A stretch of 64,000 bases of DNA from Taenia hydatigena (GCA_036345935.2 JADWOT020001889.1:1-64000); one strand, 5' to 3'. Shown: positions 1-14,110, counted from the first letter of the stretch. The notes: generated by a model from the sequence alone, not told the origin. Program-made: numbers and translations.

Positions 1-692
1 CCAACAAGGTCGATGCAAATATGAAAAAACAGCAAGCAGTCCATTGTTAAAAGAGGATTTGTAGAAGGATTTGCATATATTTGAAAAATATTTGCGGATA
101 ATTAAATAAGGAATCAAATACTGCGCAACCTTTAGAGTATCCGTTTTAGGAATTACGCTCAAACATTGTACAATAAATATGAGAATTGAAAAGCTACCCT
201 TAAGCAGGCTGGTGGGTTTGTTACAAATTGAAAATAGAATAGTGGCTTCTGTCGTCTTCGGTGAATGCGACAATCGTCATACAGGATGTTCTAAGTTCCT
301 TCCTACCTCTCACACCAAGGGTGCATTCAGCACGGCATAGATTTACACGATGGATAAAGATGTGGCGCGTTTCCCGATTAGCGCCTTGCCTTCTGTCTTG
401 TGGTCTTTTCAACAAATAGGTCAGAGCTAATGGATTTCAGTGCGAACACGGGGTAGACAAGGCACTTCCCTATCACGGTGTTCGCGAAGGCTGCCTCATG
501 GTCTCTCAGCGAGCTCTCTCAACAACCAAAGTATTGCATTAATTCCTCGTCTCATTAGCCCCCAGCCTAGGTACTGCTTTTGTTGGGTGTCCTTATATGT
601 ACTGCCGGGTAGGTTCCTTTCAGTCATAAGTGTGCGAACTTCACCTTCGCATCTGATCGGCGATCTGCCCTTGCAGAGTCGCAGAATAATGG
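1..692. other. No gene recognised
   Basis: AT-rich at the left end. Open frames are short and show no splice-site context or recognisable motif. The minus strand may hold the 3' continuation of the retroelement relic at 693-1190, but I see no long terminal repeat. Confidence 0.4.
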
Positions 693-1190
693 TTAAAATC
701 GGAGTATTGTGGTGCAGACAAAGCAGGTATTAGGTGACAGAACGTTCATCATTCTGACCAAGTCTTTGCCATAAAGGCGATGAACCTTGCAGTACAGCTG
801 TGGTGAGTAAATTGGCCTGAATTTGCGTACCAATTCTTCGTCTCGGCGGACATCGATTCGAAGTCGCTTGTCGTGATTCGTCCTCTGGCTCATGTAGGAT
901 AGTCCTAAGTGCTCGTGCGCGGTGCTAAAAGCTTACTTGCGTCTTCTTCTGAAAGCACTACAAGCTCTGATGCATTGATGGCATCGAAATGCGCTCTCAC
1001 TTAACGATCCGCGAGCCGATAAAACCTTAATTGATGCACGAATCGCGGTGCGTGTCCTTGAGTTCTAGAAGGACAAGGAGTCTGGTGAAATTTGGGTGGT
1101 GTGAATTAGCTGGGAGCAAAGGTCATTAGAGTTGTCCATTGGGACAACTGAGGCGGCGTATCCTAACTGCTTGAAAAATTTGCCTATTGC
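693..1190 (-). mobile_element. Ty3/gypsy-like integrase C-terminal relic
   Basis: The minus-strand frame at 893-693 reads like the end of a gypsy integrase. It has a basic stretch of the type RTNHDKRLR, then a segment rich in P and Y (FRPIYSPQLY), then KVHRLYGKDLVRM, in the order usually seen before the chromodomain-like or GPF/Y module that helps target integration. Just upstream on the same strand another frame carries AHEHLG and HTTQISPDSL, which resemble the segment before that module. Frames are interrupted, so this is a dead fragment. No catalytic D,D-35-E core is visible. The call rests on pattern resemblance only; it could be chance. Confidence 0.35.
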
Positions 1191-1194
1191 ACAA

Positions 1195-4100
1195 TTTAGA
1201 CCAGCTTAGACGTTGCGTAGGAAACCAGCATGAGTATCACGTCCAAGGCCACTTTTGCACATTTAATAAATTTTACTATCTGAGTTTCTCTCCCTGCACA
1301 GGCTTCCAACGACGCCTCCTCTTCTACGGCCACCCGCCCCCTCCCACCCTGGTGAAAGCAACTGAGTAGAGGGAGTGAAATGGTTGTTGTCCAGTACAAG
1401 GCGCGAACCACTCCACTGCCCCTCACTCCAAAGGTGCATTGAAAGCAATAAAAACTACTACAGTGCCTGAGTGAATTGCTAGTAAATGAGAATAATGTTG
1501 ACGAAAATAACAATTTGAAAAGGAGCAATGAACCTCAAGACTGCCCCCCGATCCAGCCTCTTAACACGCCGCACTGATGAGCAGCCTTCGCAATCCACAC
1601 AGCGGACATCCGGTATGCCGTGGGATTGAGCGAGTAGATAGATGTGGCTTCGTGCGCAATGCTCTTCTGTTTGCTGAGGAGCGGCGCTGTTTTGAGCTGA
1701 GGGAGGTGGTGTCGTGCTGTGACGCAGGGTGCTTCGCAAGGAGAGCATTCCCTACTTCATTTCCCCCCTCGTGCGCACTACATAACGACCAGCCGTGGGG
1801 TGCGTTCCAAGCACACGCATCCCAGGCTGTCCCCCTTATCTTGGTATTCATTAATGGGCCGATCCTCGAGGTAATGCAATACGAGGCCGACCCGTGGACG
1901 GGGTTGAGCAAGCTCACAGCACCCGTCCCAGTTGGAAAAATACAGGTAATTTCATTGGTCCCAAATTAGGGACCGTTGCAGAAATTACACTGCAAAGAAC
2001 AGATACTACACATGATCTTAGCTCAGAGAGCCGAGAAGCGATGCCCTTCCCTGCGCCCCCAAACAACAGCCTTAAGTAACTTTCACTTGCTCCCCGACCG
2101 TCACACTATTGCTACTCAACAGCCTCTAACATAACCCGTCTTTTGCACATCTTTCCTGCGTTCCGTCTGATTCTCCACGCTCATCATTACCCGTTTTTTT
2201 CTTTTCCTTCTTTTTATTTCATTCATCCTCAGCTGAATTGCTCATCCCTAATCACACACATCTATGCGCACTCTACTCACTTTCTGTTTCAGTAGGCTGC
2301 CATTTAGCCAACCCACCTCTCTGGCTGACCTCTTAAGTGCAGCCGTCTCGCTACACTTATACTTGCAATTAGCTGCGCGTCCTGCGCCTCTGCACTCTGA
2401 TGTTGTGGTGCTGTGCTATTCTGTGCTGCAGTCTCCACTACACCATCGTGAAACAATCAAATACGCACATTGACGCTGTCGTTTACTTCCATGCGGCCGT
2501 GTGCCCACAAGGGCATGCACATGTGAATCACCTATCTTTAAATGACTCTCGTCACCGCTTGGCCATCGCTGCACTCCTTTGTACCTTGGCCTTCCATCGG
2601 GGCAAAGACTAGCGAATCGAGCAATCTATCAGCATAAAATCAATGTTTTTAACTCCTCCAGTTAGCTTTACATCCAACTGACTAAGGTGCTTTCCTTCTA
2701 ACATCTTAGCCATTCACAGCGACTCAGTTCTCCACAATTTGAAAGCTTTCAGTAAACACTGTAAACAAGTCCATCTCAGCCCAAATCAACCCCTACACAT
2801 TCCACAAGTAAAGGAATGGGCAGAGAAGTAGATCGATAGCTTAGAAAATAGCCAGATAGGTAGATAAGTTGGTAGATAAAGAGGTTAAGATATACGGAGA
2901 GACAGACGGATCAGCAGACAGCAGATAATAGCTTTACCACATCACCCAGTCTCTGCCACCACATCTCTACTAACTGACTAACCAAGTTAGTAAAAAAGAA
3001 CAGGGGTCTACATCAGCAACCAAGAGGATTCAATGCTTTGCCAAGAAATCCTCTTTAAACAACAACAGGCATGATGGCGAAAAAGGAAATCACGGCAAGA
3101 GAGGAGAGTAGAGATAAGACACTACTTGCGACGACTGGCCTAGCCAGGTTCTCATCACTGCAGTACGTATGACAGAAACAAAGCCAGTTGGTGGCACGGA
3201 ACTAGAGTGCGAGCTGGGCCACGCCAAGTGCTTACCCATGCCTCCATAGGGCTTGGCAGCAAAATATCAGACGCCACATTAAAAACGGACTGAGATGAAC
3301 ACTCAATGTCCTCAAGTGCTGAAACATACGTTTGGGGGCCCGTGTGTACTAAACCTAGGAAATGTCTACGATGGGGGCATCCCTCCCCCCTCTCCAATAT
3401 CCATTGCTCCCGCAGATCCACTTCATGGGACATGCGCATGACAGAAATTAAAGACAATGGATATTGCGTGTAATAGATTAAGCGTACGCGTACGTGTGCA
3501 CTTAAGACAGCAGAACATGTACCGTGCATAAATAAGGCAGGTGGATACAATAAAGCAGCCCATTTCTTACAGCTATGAGCAATTCTTAACCTAAGTATTA
3601 TTAGTAATAATGATGCAAGCGATACGAAGCAATGTTCTCCAGAAACACTCGTCACGAGAGCGTCAGGGATGTGTTAGCTTTGGCATCCCCGAAAGTCAGA
3701 TGTTATGACCAAGATGAAGCGATTTCAACAGGATCACTCACATCACGCAGGACTGTATAGGCATTCCGATGCCACATCTTATATCGCTGAAGTGAAGCAT
3801 ATGGAGATAAGTAGGCGAGTAGGTCCATAGACAGTAAAATATGCATATTGCCTCACTTTCGCCTGTCTGTGCAACAAAATCTCTACCGACTAGGTAACCA
3901 ATTCGACAGAAAAGTGAATAGAACGTAAGCAACAAAATAGTTGAAGCTTAATGCTTGCCAACTCACACCAACCTGTGTCTTGAGGGACGCCCACCGATTA
4001 TTACCCATTAGTTTTATTAATGCGACTGGCCTAAGGGAAACGTCAAACCTGCACTTTTGCCTGTCCCACCGCCTGCTCGCCAACTATTAGCCCCAAAGCA

Positions 4101-4385
4101 AAACAGCTAAAGCAAACGTAATCACGATTGCGGCTGAGAGGGAAGGGTTAGGAGAGAGACCACGACGAGACTGCTGTATTGCTGCAGCGGAGGTAAACAA
4201 ACCCAGGTAATTAGTGGTTCCAATAAACACCGCGTCCATAAGTATTTCGATAATGACAAAAGTGCACAGTTAAGTGGCTTGGACAAAGAACACTAAATAG
4301 TCAAATTTACTCAATGTCGCACATTCTTCCCTGCCTTTTCGCTTGTTTACAAATAAATCAACATCAGCAGAAGAGACCAATGGAA
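1195..4385. other. Single-copy stretch without recognised gene
   Basis: Several open frames of 60-170 codons exist here, but none has a recognisable domain. Overlapping frames on both strands between 1479 and 1969 show equal openness, which suggests compositional shadowing. A pyrimidine-rich tract ending in CAG at about 2190-2232 looks like a splice acceptor, but the frame after it is not recognisable. The stretch 2829-2935 is a degraded GATA/AGAT microsatellite. The 25 kb duplicated block begins at 4386. Confidence 0.4.
2829..2935. repeat. Degenerate GATA/AGAT microsatellite
   Basis: Repeated GATA, AGAT and AGAC tetramers with many interruptions, such as GATAGGTAGATAAG and GAGACAGACGGA. Too degraded to be recently active. 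Confidence 0.4.
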
Positions 4386-7300
4386 CTCTGGCACTAAAAG
4401 TCAGAGTAAAATTGCAAAGTTATTTCGGCATGAATGCCAAATTGAACGCATGTCTCGAATACCAATGCAGCCATTCATCAGTTTGCCTGTCAATTAATGT
4501 TACAGTATGCCTTTTCCACAAACGCTATTACAATTTTCTCGATGCTAATCTCCCTCCTTTTTTAATCAACGACGAGAGTTGCAAGTTCTTTTTATTGCAA
4601 CGTTGGTAGAGTTGACTTCCTTAAGAAGCTGCATTCCAGAATATTAGCATGAAACATTGAGCATAGATCAAAGCAGCAAACTTAGCCGATTATTCTACTT
4701 CTCTGTATCTAAGCTACTATATAGGCCAAAGCTTTTCTCTGATGTCATGAATCTTATGAAGGTAGTACGCACCCACGCAAGACGAAATTGAAAATTTGCG
4801 GGATGGATATGAAGCGTGCAATGCACTGTAAAGTTCGCTAAAACACTAACTTGGCATCGAAATGCTCTTAGCTCTCTGTATGGCTGTTTGCGCGCAGCTT
4901 TTGTTGTGTTTGGTCGGATTTGACTGCCTTCCAACACTACCAGTAGCACTGTGCATTGTCAAAACGCAATGTGTATTTGGCCAACTTAAAGAGAAACTTT
5001 ATTTAGTTGCTCTAAACCAAATGCCTATGATCAGGCGTACCATTTAACTTTTAGAAATGTCATGTGACCGTCAACTTGGATTAAGCTACCCAATTGTGTT
5101 TTACAACATCAACGGCTGTACAACGCTGCCGCAGGTAACAGATCAGAATTGAGATGGTGCGTAGTTTGGTGAGAGGACAGATAGCACAAATGTAAGAATT
5201 CTTCTGCCTATCCGGGAGCAATGCTTTGCGCATTGTCTTCACATTATCAGCAGAACTTAAAATAGTTAAATGGCACCAATAGAAATGTTGTAGCTTTGAA
5301 GCCATTGCAGGAAAACACCTAGTCACTCATCCTTATGATCCTGTTTCTTTAAAGGCTCCTTAGTGTAAGCACTTGCTTGCACGCTTCCTTCGTTTATTTT
5401 CGAACTATGAATTTATCATTGACAATGAAACAGGCACTTGCTTACACACCGCTGTAGCCAAAATTTGCTGACGTAGAATTGTACGCTAATTGGGTGGAGA
5501 GAGCAGAGTTTATTTTTTGAGTACCACTAAGGCACATATGCCTACCGACTAAAAGTATTAACAAATTCATGGCTCCATGATTGGGTGTCTGCTGTCGCGA
5601 AGGTGGACTCATGGCCACGACTAACATTCAGCTTATGTGATGCACTGAGGCAGAAGTGCGCTTTAGTCTTTATAACAGGCACACAATTAGCACACGAGGC
5701 CATTCGGAAACTTAAACGACTAACTCTCTGATGTCAACGTCACCGCCACTCTCTCTCTTTGACTCGAATAACATCTCTAACCGATTTGGTTATGAGGAAT
5801 ATGCCTTTGACACCGACTCGAAAACCAGTGTGCCGCAGTGTATTCCACTATTTTAAAAACCTTTCTAGAAGTACTTTAGCGGAATCTATTTCCATCTAAA
5901 GACAAAACTCTCTATTTAGTCATGAGCTATTAGCCATGTCAATATTTTCCTTCATTTTCGTTTGTTGTGGTCACTCTACCAGCACGTCGCTTTGCAAAGC
6001 TAGCTGCAGTGTTGTTTCTCACTTTCTTAATTAAATGTCGTTTACCTTCTACAAAAAAAGCCAAGCTCACAGCACGAAAGCTCTGATTAAGCATAAGTTT
6101 ATGTACAGTAGAACAATTATCGGAATGGATGATGGCATTTGAAGGAGGTATCCCATATATACGCATGATGACTACGTCATCGCGGCTTATGACAGGATAG
6201 CATTTACACGAGATGCTCGCGAGCCCTTTCCAGATAAAACTTACGAAGTTAGGATCGGCAAATTGCAAGCAGCAGCAACAATTATAACGCACTGCTTGGG
6301 TGACATCACGGCATGGGATTACCGTTTCATTGCAAATGGACCCTTGTGAGCGACCACTTTCAGTTGTGCGAAAGCCAAAACAGGCAGTCACCTGTCACAT
6401 CAACTGACGCTCGATCGTGTCAAACATTTGTGCAGACTCCACTATTAGACAGAAATCAAGGTGTGACACGAAGGCGATTGGACGAATTCGACTTAATGCT
6501 TGACATAAGAATCGAAACTTGCAGGACAGCAGCAGAAGTGAGGCAATGATGGGCACTGTTCCAACCCTCTATTGATCCACATCTGACAAGAGACTAATAA
6601 AAGTGGTCCTAACATGCGTGGCGCCTGACCAAGCACTGCGATTAACTGCGTTATAATGCCCTCATCTTATAATCGACACTGCTTGTGAGGCGACAAACAT
6701 TTTATGGCGAATTCATCCTCTTTGACATAATTCAGCCAGGTTAGAAATGTAAGGATGCTGCGTATTTTATCGCATCCAGTCACAATAGGCATCCTTCATC
6801 TCAATAAAATTGTATCACCGTAAAAATCTGCACTTTTATACCTCAAGGCATACATCTGTGATATTAGTATCATTGTCATGTTCACCGAAACGTCATTAAA
6901 TAGGAGGTTCTTAGCAATTACAAAAGATGGACAAATCTTATTGGCTATGTTAGTTGCGTTTACCTCTGGCACATACAAGTGAACCCTTTACTTTCTCAGA
7001 CCGAATGCATTAGAATGCGAACCGAAAAGCACAGTAGGCAATTCGTGTTTTGAAGTTGCTCTTGCTGATTTTGCACTCCTTTGGTTTGCTCCGTGAATAC
7101 AAATTGCAGTACTCCGCTGTTGGCTGCTACCATTGCTACCGATCCGGAAACTACTTTGCAATTTATCTGCTGCGAATATGCAGCAGCACAGAACAGGGCA
7201 GGATGGTCTACAGCCTTCAAAAGACTTTTGTCATTTAAAATCAATTCAGCTCACTTTCACCATGGAATCATACAGTCATGGGCATTACTTTGCGCCCGAA

Positions 7301-10300
7301 TGTTGCACCAAGGAGTTGTGTCTAACATGCTTCCACCTTGTGCCATTTTTTATCGTGCTCTGAGTTAGTTCTGCCCTAATTCGCGGAACTTTGCAATGTC
7401 TGCTTAAGAGTTTGAAAGCTGCTCTAAGAACTTATCTATGGGACAAAGCAGTTCCCGGAAATAAATGTTAAACGACGACTTACTTCAAAAGAGCTGCGCA
7501 ACGCCTTGAATGGGGCTTGGCAGGCAACATGATGGCGCAATCGGTAGCTTAGAAAAGATAAAAATGCACTCCAGAAAGCAAAATGTTCTATTTTCATTTC
7601 TTCGTGGTGCATTGCGACAACTTCCACACATTCAAGGCAAAGCGTTTGGTTTTATTTTGCAAATTACAAGTAATTATATCGACTCTGCCTCATATACTTC
7701 TTGAATTTGACCTACTTATCAACTATGTGCAAAATTTAGCAAAGTTTAGCTGATTCGAAATAGCACAAAGTGATCGTTTTCTCCTTGACTCAAAATGATC
7801 CATTACACAAGCACAGCCTCAGCCTTTGTACTACCAGCTTAGTCACTCATCACTCGTCAGCATGTTCTACACCAAACTTGCAAGTACCATCCCATCCCAC
7901 ACTACTCTCTTGATCCGAGCATCTCTTCTCATGATTTTCCAGTGAGACGTATTGCTTCGAGAAACGATTTTGTCTAAATACGTTCTACTACGTGTGACTA
8001 CTTTTTACAAGCACCATTATTGGTTGGTGCAACAGCATGAAATAGTAGCTTTGGAAACACCTAAAAGCGTCTTACACTGAGGACTAATTCGACACGCCCC
8101 TAGTGTTCTGCATTTCACGTATTGCAAATGTAGGGCATCGATTCTGGGTAGCAGCTCTATGTGGACTGTTCTGTCCCCATGGCATGACATGAAGCTTCAC
8201 ACAGGGTTCGATGAATATTGTAATGCGCCAACGGTTGTGATTTTTGCCTTTCACAGCGTGTATTGCGAAATAAGACAGGCAAAGTATTATTAAGCACCGC
8301 AGATAAAAGTGGCCGAAATTCTTCAAGTGTTGAAGCAAAACATATGGTCCAAACAGAAAAAGTGGCACAGTTCTCAAGGTACTTGAGATCGCAGACCAGG
8401 ATGCAGCTTACATGAGTTACAAAACAACTGGTGTATACCACCTTAGGACAACGCAGTAGTAAGAAATGAGGTGCGTCACTCGTCCTCACAAGCGAGGTGG
8501 GTCGTTAGATGAAGCCGGATTGGCCCCTATTCAAAGTACAAGTGTTTCTACCTGTTGCCACTTTTAAATGGTCTTGTGAAATGTCAGAAGTTATGGTCCA
8601 CGGTGACTTGGTCCGCAGTTTATGGAAAGATTAGCATTTTGAGTGCCCTCTATGAAGCTGTATCAGTAGTGTTTCGCGGAATAAGTAGCAGCACTCAAGT
8701 TGCAATCAGGTTGGACGCTAATGATGTCGACCCGCGTGCATTTTTGGGTCTTGTTATTGGACTCTGTGGACGACAAAACTGGTAAGTTGGATGATGTGCC
8801 AGAGATTGTCGACTGCTGAAGTCGATCGTATTCAGATAAATAAATGTTTCCGTAGTTTGGATTCTGTGGTAGCTGCATTTGACTGCAATTTTCTGGCTTT
8901 TAAGGAATGTGAGATTGTGAAATAATTGTTAAGCCTCCACGCAGTTGCTTAGAAAATGATTCGGTTGCGATTGCGATAAGCGTATCGTCGGGTTGTGAAA
9001 AGTGGATGGAGTCGTGATGTGCACACGGTGTGGGATAGATGCATGAGTTGCTTTCTGACAGGTAGTGATTTCGGTGGTTGACTGTCCAGCAGAAAATGTG
9101 GTCATGCAATTGTTATTGACTATTTGACCATTATGAATAATGCTGGCGTTAGGGCTGCAGCTACCCTATCAGTGTCATCATGCTTGTAGTGTAGACACAA
9201 ATTTGTGCGTGGGATATATTGAGCCGGATCATGTCGAGCTCACCTATCCTCTTTCACTGGTCATGAGAGAGGCGATGATTACTCTATGCACCTACTACTG
9301 CTGCCTATTCTATCGCAGTCTTCGGACGCGTGTGTTCGTCTGCCATAACTAAGTGTTTTATGTAAGAGAGAAGACGAGATCCAACTCCCTGGGGCATGTG
9401 CCCTGTTCGACGGCGATTGTTTTGCAATTTATCATTCCGTCTTTCATGCGCTGGTCCCATTGGACTTTTTCAGTCTTTCGGTGGTAATAGGACAGCCATC
9501 CTTTGATCCACGCTGTGACCATTGCAATTGGCTTCATATTTGTTAGAATTCGAATCACTGAACCACCAAGCAATCAAGTGATCACCATAAATGCCATGTG
9601 AGAAGGCAAACCGATGAGGAAATCAAGAGTGCCAGTAAAGTGTCTTCCTTCCCCAGCCTTATTGATTTTATTCACGAAATACTTGCTACTTAATAGAATT
9701 AAGTAATATAATTGTGAAATTGCAAATAATAGGCCAATTGTGGAGGGGCCCTTCGCAGTTGGTCTTCATAATCATCGCAGCCCCATGGGCATCTAAGAAT
9801 CTGAAATATTTTCCCTTAGTCACCGCGTAAAGGCCCACTGTTTACAGACTGTGAAGAAACTGCAGCGTTATTTCCACAAATAATGACAGGACTGCCAGAA
9901 GGCATTAATTTTGCTTTGCCCAAACAGACGCTCATTTGCTAAGCAAATATCCCTTTATTTGCCTCCTCTCCATCATAATCGAAACCAAAAATAGTCACAT
10001 TCGGGAAATCGTGAAGGCGGTCATTTGAAGACGCGAACTGAAGGGTAATGGATGAAGTGTGTGACGCCAGTGGCCATGACTGCTAGAGCTCTTGAATATA
10101 TTAGGAGGTACTCAAATTAATGCTCACGAGCAAAACTGACACTATATGGCACTGATTAGAGAAATGCACTCTAGTATATCATGCCAACCTAGCTACTTAA
10201 AGAGCGGAACCACGAAACATTTAATGGTATAGTGATTATTAAATTGGCACAAATATTGCAGGCTAGACGCGTTCATGGTACGTATCCTCTTCGGAAACCG

Positions 10301-12976
10301 ATGGTACTCCGTTCAGCATGAGGTTTGCATTTTCTGCCGCTTCTCGCCCTAATGGTGTGTTTTAACAAGTCTGTACAGCATTTATGCATTTTAGTAAATG
10401 CAGCAATGTCACTGAAATAAAACACACTTGCTGTTTCAAAGTGCGAATGAAACGGGTACGAAACTGTTGGCCTGTTAGTATTTACCCGCAAAGTTTATCC
10501 ATCTCACGCGTCAGAACTGACCTAAGTCGGTCCATTTTCATAACTAGTGTTAATTCACTCATTAATTTAAAAATGAATCTAAAATACGATTTCGAAAACG
10601 CTCAAGGTTATAACCAAAGTCTCGTATTAAATGTCCACCAAAAAATGCACAACGACTTTTACCATTTGCAGCAGCTCTAAAAGCGGACCATGCACTGTTA
10701 AGTCGGCTATGCAACAACCAGCTACAACTGGTGGAAAATGTCATAGCATGGATGCATCGACCGACGCCTCATGAAAATTAATTTAAGCAGGAGAACTAGA
10801 ACTGTATATGAAAGAAACAACCACTTTGGACGTAAATGCAACAATCGCGTGCTGCTGTTTATGGCAGCCATTTGGCTTAACATCTGCACTTGTATCACCT
10901 CTTTTTGCTGAGGGGACATTCGATCCCAAAAAGTGCGTATTTTGACTTTATGAAGGTTTTTATTGAAGCGACTATTTCCGCTAAATATTCTTGCAACAAA
11001 CTCTTGCCCAAGCACTTCTTCCTTATCTACTGATAATTGATTTAATCGCAAACAAATGTTGCTAACAATCGTTGGTTGACCTAGGTTAGTGTTGGGTCCA
11101 CGGAGGCAGTGCTAAATGTTTGATATTTTGGGATTTGCTTGTAAATGCTAATCACATTATAATTTTGTTTGTCTTTCCTCGTTTAATTGGTTTATTTGTC
11201 TGGCATAATCCAAAGAAGGAATCGAATCGGAAAGATATTCACTTATTTTAAAGTAACTTTGATGGATCAGATAGTTGACGAAGTTAGCTGCAGCACCTCA
11301 ACTGGTACTATTTGTGCTATGAAATGTTTTTCCTCATTAATCGTTGCGATTTGGTCAATCTTGTGGTAGAAGGCAGTCACCACAGGACATGGAGTTACAT
11401 GTGTGGAGCCTGCAACGCTGCTTCTTATGGTGTCAGCGCTTTCGTGACTTGATAAGTGATTGGCGCATTGTGTGCTGACATCCTGAATCGGACTGCGAGC
11501 GCATCTACTTTTGCCCACTAGTCATGAGTAGTGGAGTTAAGCCCGTATGGATTCACCCCGCCACTTCTGCTCAACCTTCTGTGGCATTGGGGCGTTGACA
11601 TTGTACGCTCACTTTAACAAAAAGGGGTGTCCTTCCCAGTGAAAGGCGTAGAAAGGATCTTGTCCGCTGGACCACTCGTCTATTTCGAGGGCATTAGTTT
11701 TTGGGCCGCATCCCCTTGCCATGCATATGACTTCATTTCAATGGGTAAAGTTAGTTTTATGATGAGCTCATAGGCTTTCGCGACGGTGTAAAGTGCCATT
11801 CGTCGAAGTGGCTTCTGAATTAACTGCACAGCAAGTAGTGGTGGCGATGATGGAGACGGAAATTTGTGGGCTTTCGCGTGCTTGAGGAGAACGAATTTGT
11901 TGAAGTATTGTGTGACACCAGTTTGACGGGCTGGTGGACGCAGTAAAGATGACATAAGAATTCCTTAGGCCATTGGTTAACAAAATTATTGTACGATTTC
12001 TCAAATATATTTCAAACCGACTATAAGGGGAATGAGACGGCCAAGCAGAACGTAAGCGCAGTGCAGTTTCGAGGCAAAGGCACGTGAGAAGTTGGCCCCA
12101 CCTGCGCAAACCATTAACATATGTTTCCCGCTAACATCGTGTGCACTCACAAATCTGCCCTTCTACATCAATTGCATCCCCAAGCTCAAATAACTGCCTT
12201 TCCTTCCGTTCATGTGTTAGTGGTGTTGAACCAGCCAAAGTCGAGCCCATACCCATCATTATTAACTCTTGCGCTTAATTCGCAATGCAGGGCTTAAAGT
12301 GTATCTTGTCTCAATTCGCCCAAATGAATTTTAAGAAGCATTTGCTGTCGATATTCTTAACATTCTATTCGATTAGCTGTTTTTTTGACAAACCAGATAG
12401 GCTACTCTTCTCCTCATCATCACAATCAAAAGTATATTTGCCCTAATTAGTGTCTCGTTTATTCACCCACCCATCCAAGCAAATTTCCACTGACCAGCGC
12501 GCTCAGGGCCTACTGGGTCGGAGCCATATACCAATATACAATGGCTGCACAACATGTGGTCTTATCGGTCCATTGACCGACAGAACAATGCGGATGGGTC
12601 AGCGAGGGCAGCGAGCTGAAGAGAACACAGACGACCCAAATCTTGACCACCGACTATTCCTCCATTAACGACAGCTTATACACGCCTTTGCTGAGTCGTG
12701 GTCAAGGTGAGTGGACGGTTTGAATAACAGGAGGGGCAGCAGCGCAGTTTTACGCTTGCGGCAAGCCGAATCGTGGAAATAAAATGTCTAGGACCAAAAA
12801 CTACTTTGACGAGAGCAGATTCAGGGATGTATGTGCAAACAAACACAAGGAGACAGGAAGAGCAATTAGTGCCCAAGCGTTTGCTGCATCGTCGTAGTAG
12901 TCATCAGCCCGCCGGCTTCTATTGCAACAGCACCTGTTGAAAGTCCATTGTTCGCAAAAAATTGGTCCTTGCCTTT

Positions 12977-13018
12977 TCTTTCTTCTTCTTCTTCTTCCTC
13001 TTCTTCTCCTCCTCCTCA
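12977..13018. repeat. TTC/TCC triplet repeat
   Basis: Pyrimidine-only run of TTC then TCC triplets. It lies inside the roughly 0.9 kb segment absent from the second copy of the block. Confidence 0.7.
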
Positions 13019-13428
13019 TACCCTTTCGAGGATGAGGACGTCTGCCAGCACCTTGTTAAACACTTCATTAATATGTGCCTATTTTTAGCTTAGAAGAGAG
13101 AGTTTTAAATACACATGTCCTGCACCATGCCAAGGACACACAAGGAATATGTCAGTTCCTGTTTACTATGGAAGGAGAATATACGTTTCAAATGTTTGCA
13201 GGAGGTGTCTTGATTAAATACATACCAAATCAACTAATTAGAATAGTTGCAGTCAAGATCATCAGAAGCAATTACCATCAGGTATGGCAGTGCAATCAGA
13301 ATGAATGCTAGTGTGGTACAATCTTGAAGCAGAGGTACGTGAGGCGGCAAAAACACTACCAACATGCTCCAATCTGACAATTGTCCCTTTCTTGATTGCC
13401 AGTTTGCCATCAGTGTCAGATAGTTGCC

Positions 13429-13450
13429 TCTCCTCCTCCTCCTCCTCCCC
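13429..13450. repeat. TCC triplet repeat, copy 1 allele
   Basis: A short (TCC)n run. The matching site in the second copy (37732-37760) is several units longer, as expected for replication slippage after the duplication. Confidence 0.7.
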
Positions 13451-13779
13451 TTTTTCCTTCCATATGGTCTTCACTGGAACACAACCCAAACCTCAGCCCC
13501 GATAAAAGTGTCGACTAACATGCTAGACCGCTCAAGCAGAGTACTAAGAATTGAAGATGCAATATTAGCCTTCCATCACAATATTTAAACGCTAAACTAG
13601 CAAAGAGCCAAATGCAGATGTGCGAATGCGGTTGTGTGCCCTCCTACCTTCTTCTTTATAGACAAATAAAGCTTGTAAAACTAAAGTACATAAAATAAGG
13701 TAAATTCGTGGAGAAATCGCGTTCACTTTATGTCATCGGCAAGAAGTCGCCTCAACAAAATTGTCCTAATATGGGGGCA

Positions 13780-14110
13780 TGTGGTTCCTTCATGCATCTA
13801 GCATTTCCCCGAAGTCTTCGACGGCCGAGCGGCAATCGCGATCATGCAAGCTGCAACAATATTCAAGTATTCTTTACCATCTTGCTAAGATAAAAATGGT
13901 AAGCAAACGAGCATTAAATCTGCCACAGGATCAGTCTCCGTGATGCTGCGAAGGAGAGCATATAAATAGGCGCCGTCAGTGTTGCATCTAAAACCTCCTT
14001 ATCCATAAGTATATTCACCCACATCGTCATGAAAGGAAAGCGGATCCTTGCCGTCATTGCCGAACTCGTCCAACAACTCATTTTCACCTGAATTTAGCTG
14101 CTGAATCTTA
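13780..14110 (-). pseudogene. Family Z relic (two exons, inverted), copy 1
   Basis: On the minus strand this region aligns along its whole length with the family Z gene at 24004-24523. Exon 1 reads LNSGENELLDEFGNDGKD, against LNSGNNELFDEDGYSREK there. The intron position is shared and exon 2 carries VEDFGEMLDALKNHM, against IDEFEELLDELKKHI. Exon 1 has an in-frame stop (a TGG-type codon has become TAA), then a frame shift, and the expected GT donor after CCTGTG (13924) is GC. It is therefore a decayed paralogue. The shared splice structure supports family Z having been a real spliced gene. Confidence 0.5.

Larger units (their letters stand above)
4386..13779. other. Long non-coding part of the duplicated block
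   Basis: Nine kilobases with no gene I can support. Open frames are short, most are interrupted or shifted in the second copy, and none carries a recognisable domain. A minus-strand frame at 5939-6391 stays open over most of its length in the other copy and includes AIIHSDNCSTVHK, faintly like an integrase core, but without other integrase motifs. CT-rich triplet repeats lie at 12977-13018 and 13429-13450. About 1.1 kb between 11.9 and 13.2 kb is missing from the second copy. Confidence 0.5.

Noticed and set aside
2264..2473. Open frame after a pyrimidine tract ending in CAG
   Set aside because: The acceptor-like site is plausible, but no donor, upstream exon or protein family could be matched.
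3155..3655. 166-codon minus-strand open frame
   Set aside because: No recognisable motif, codon pattern or splice context; it lies in single-copy DNA with frames open by chance on both strands.
5939..6391. 150-codon minus-strand frame with an integrase-like peptide AIIHSDNCSTVHK
   Set aside because: Only a few residues resemble an integrase core. The second copy breaks the frame at both ends, and no zinc-binding or D,D-35-E pattern is present.
8900..9109. 69-residue frame identical in both copies
   Set aside because: Identity is explained by the 277-base identical run at DNA level, and the peptide has no recognisable features; kept as a DNA finding only.
13914..13930. 17-base match TTAAATCTGCCACAGGA between a family Z relic intron and the unit B intron (19541-19557)
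   Set aside because: One match of this length is not unlikely by chance in a 64 kb self-comparison, and flanks do not align.
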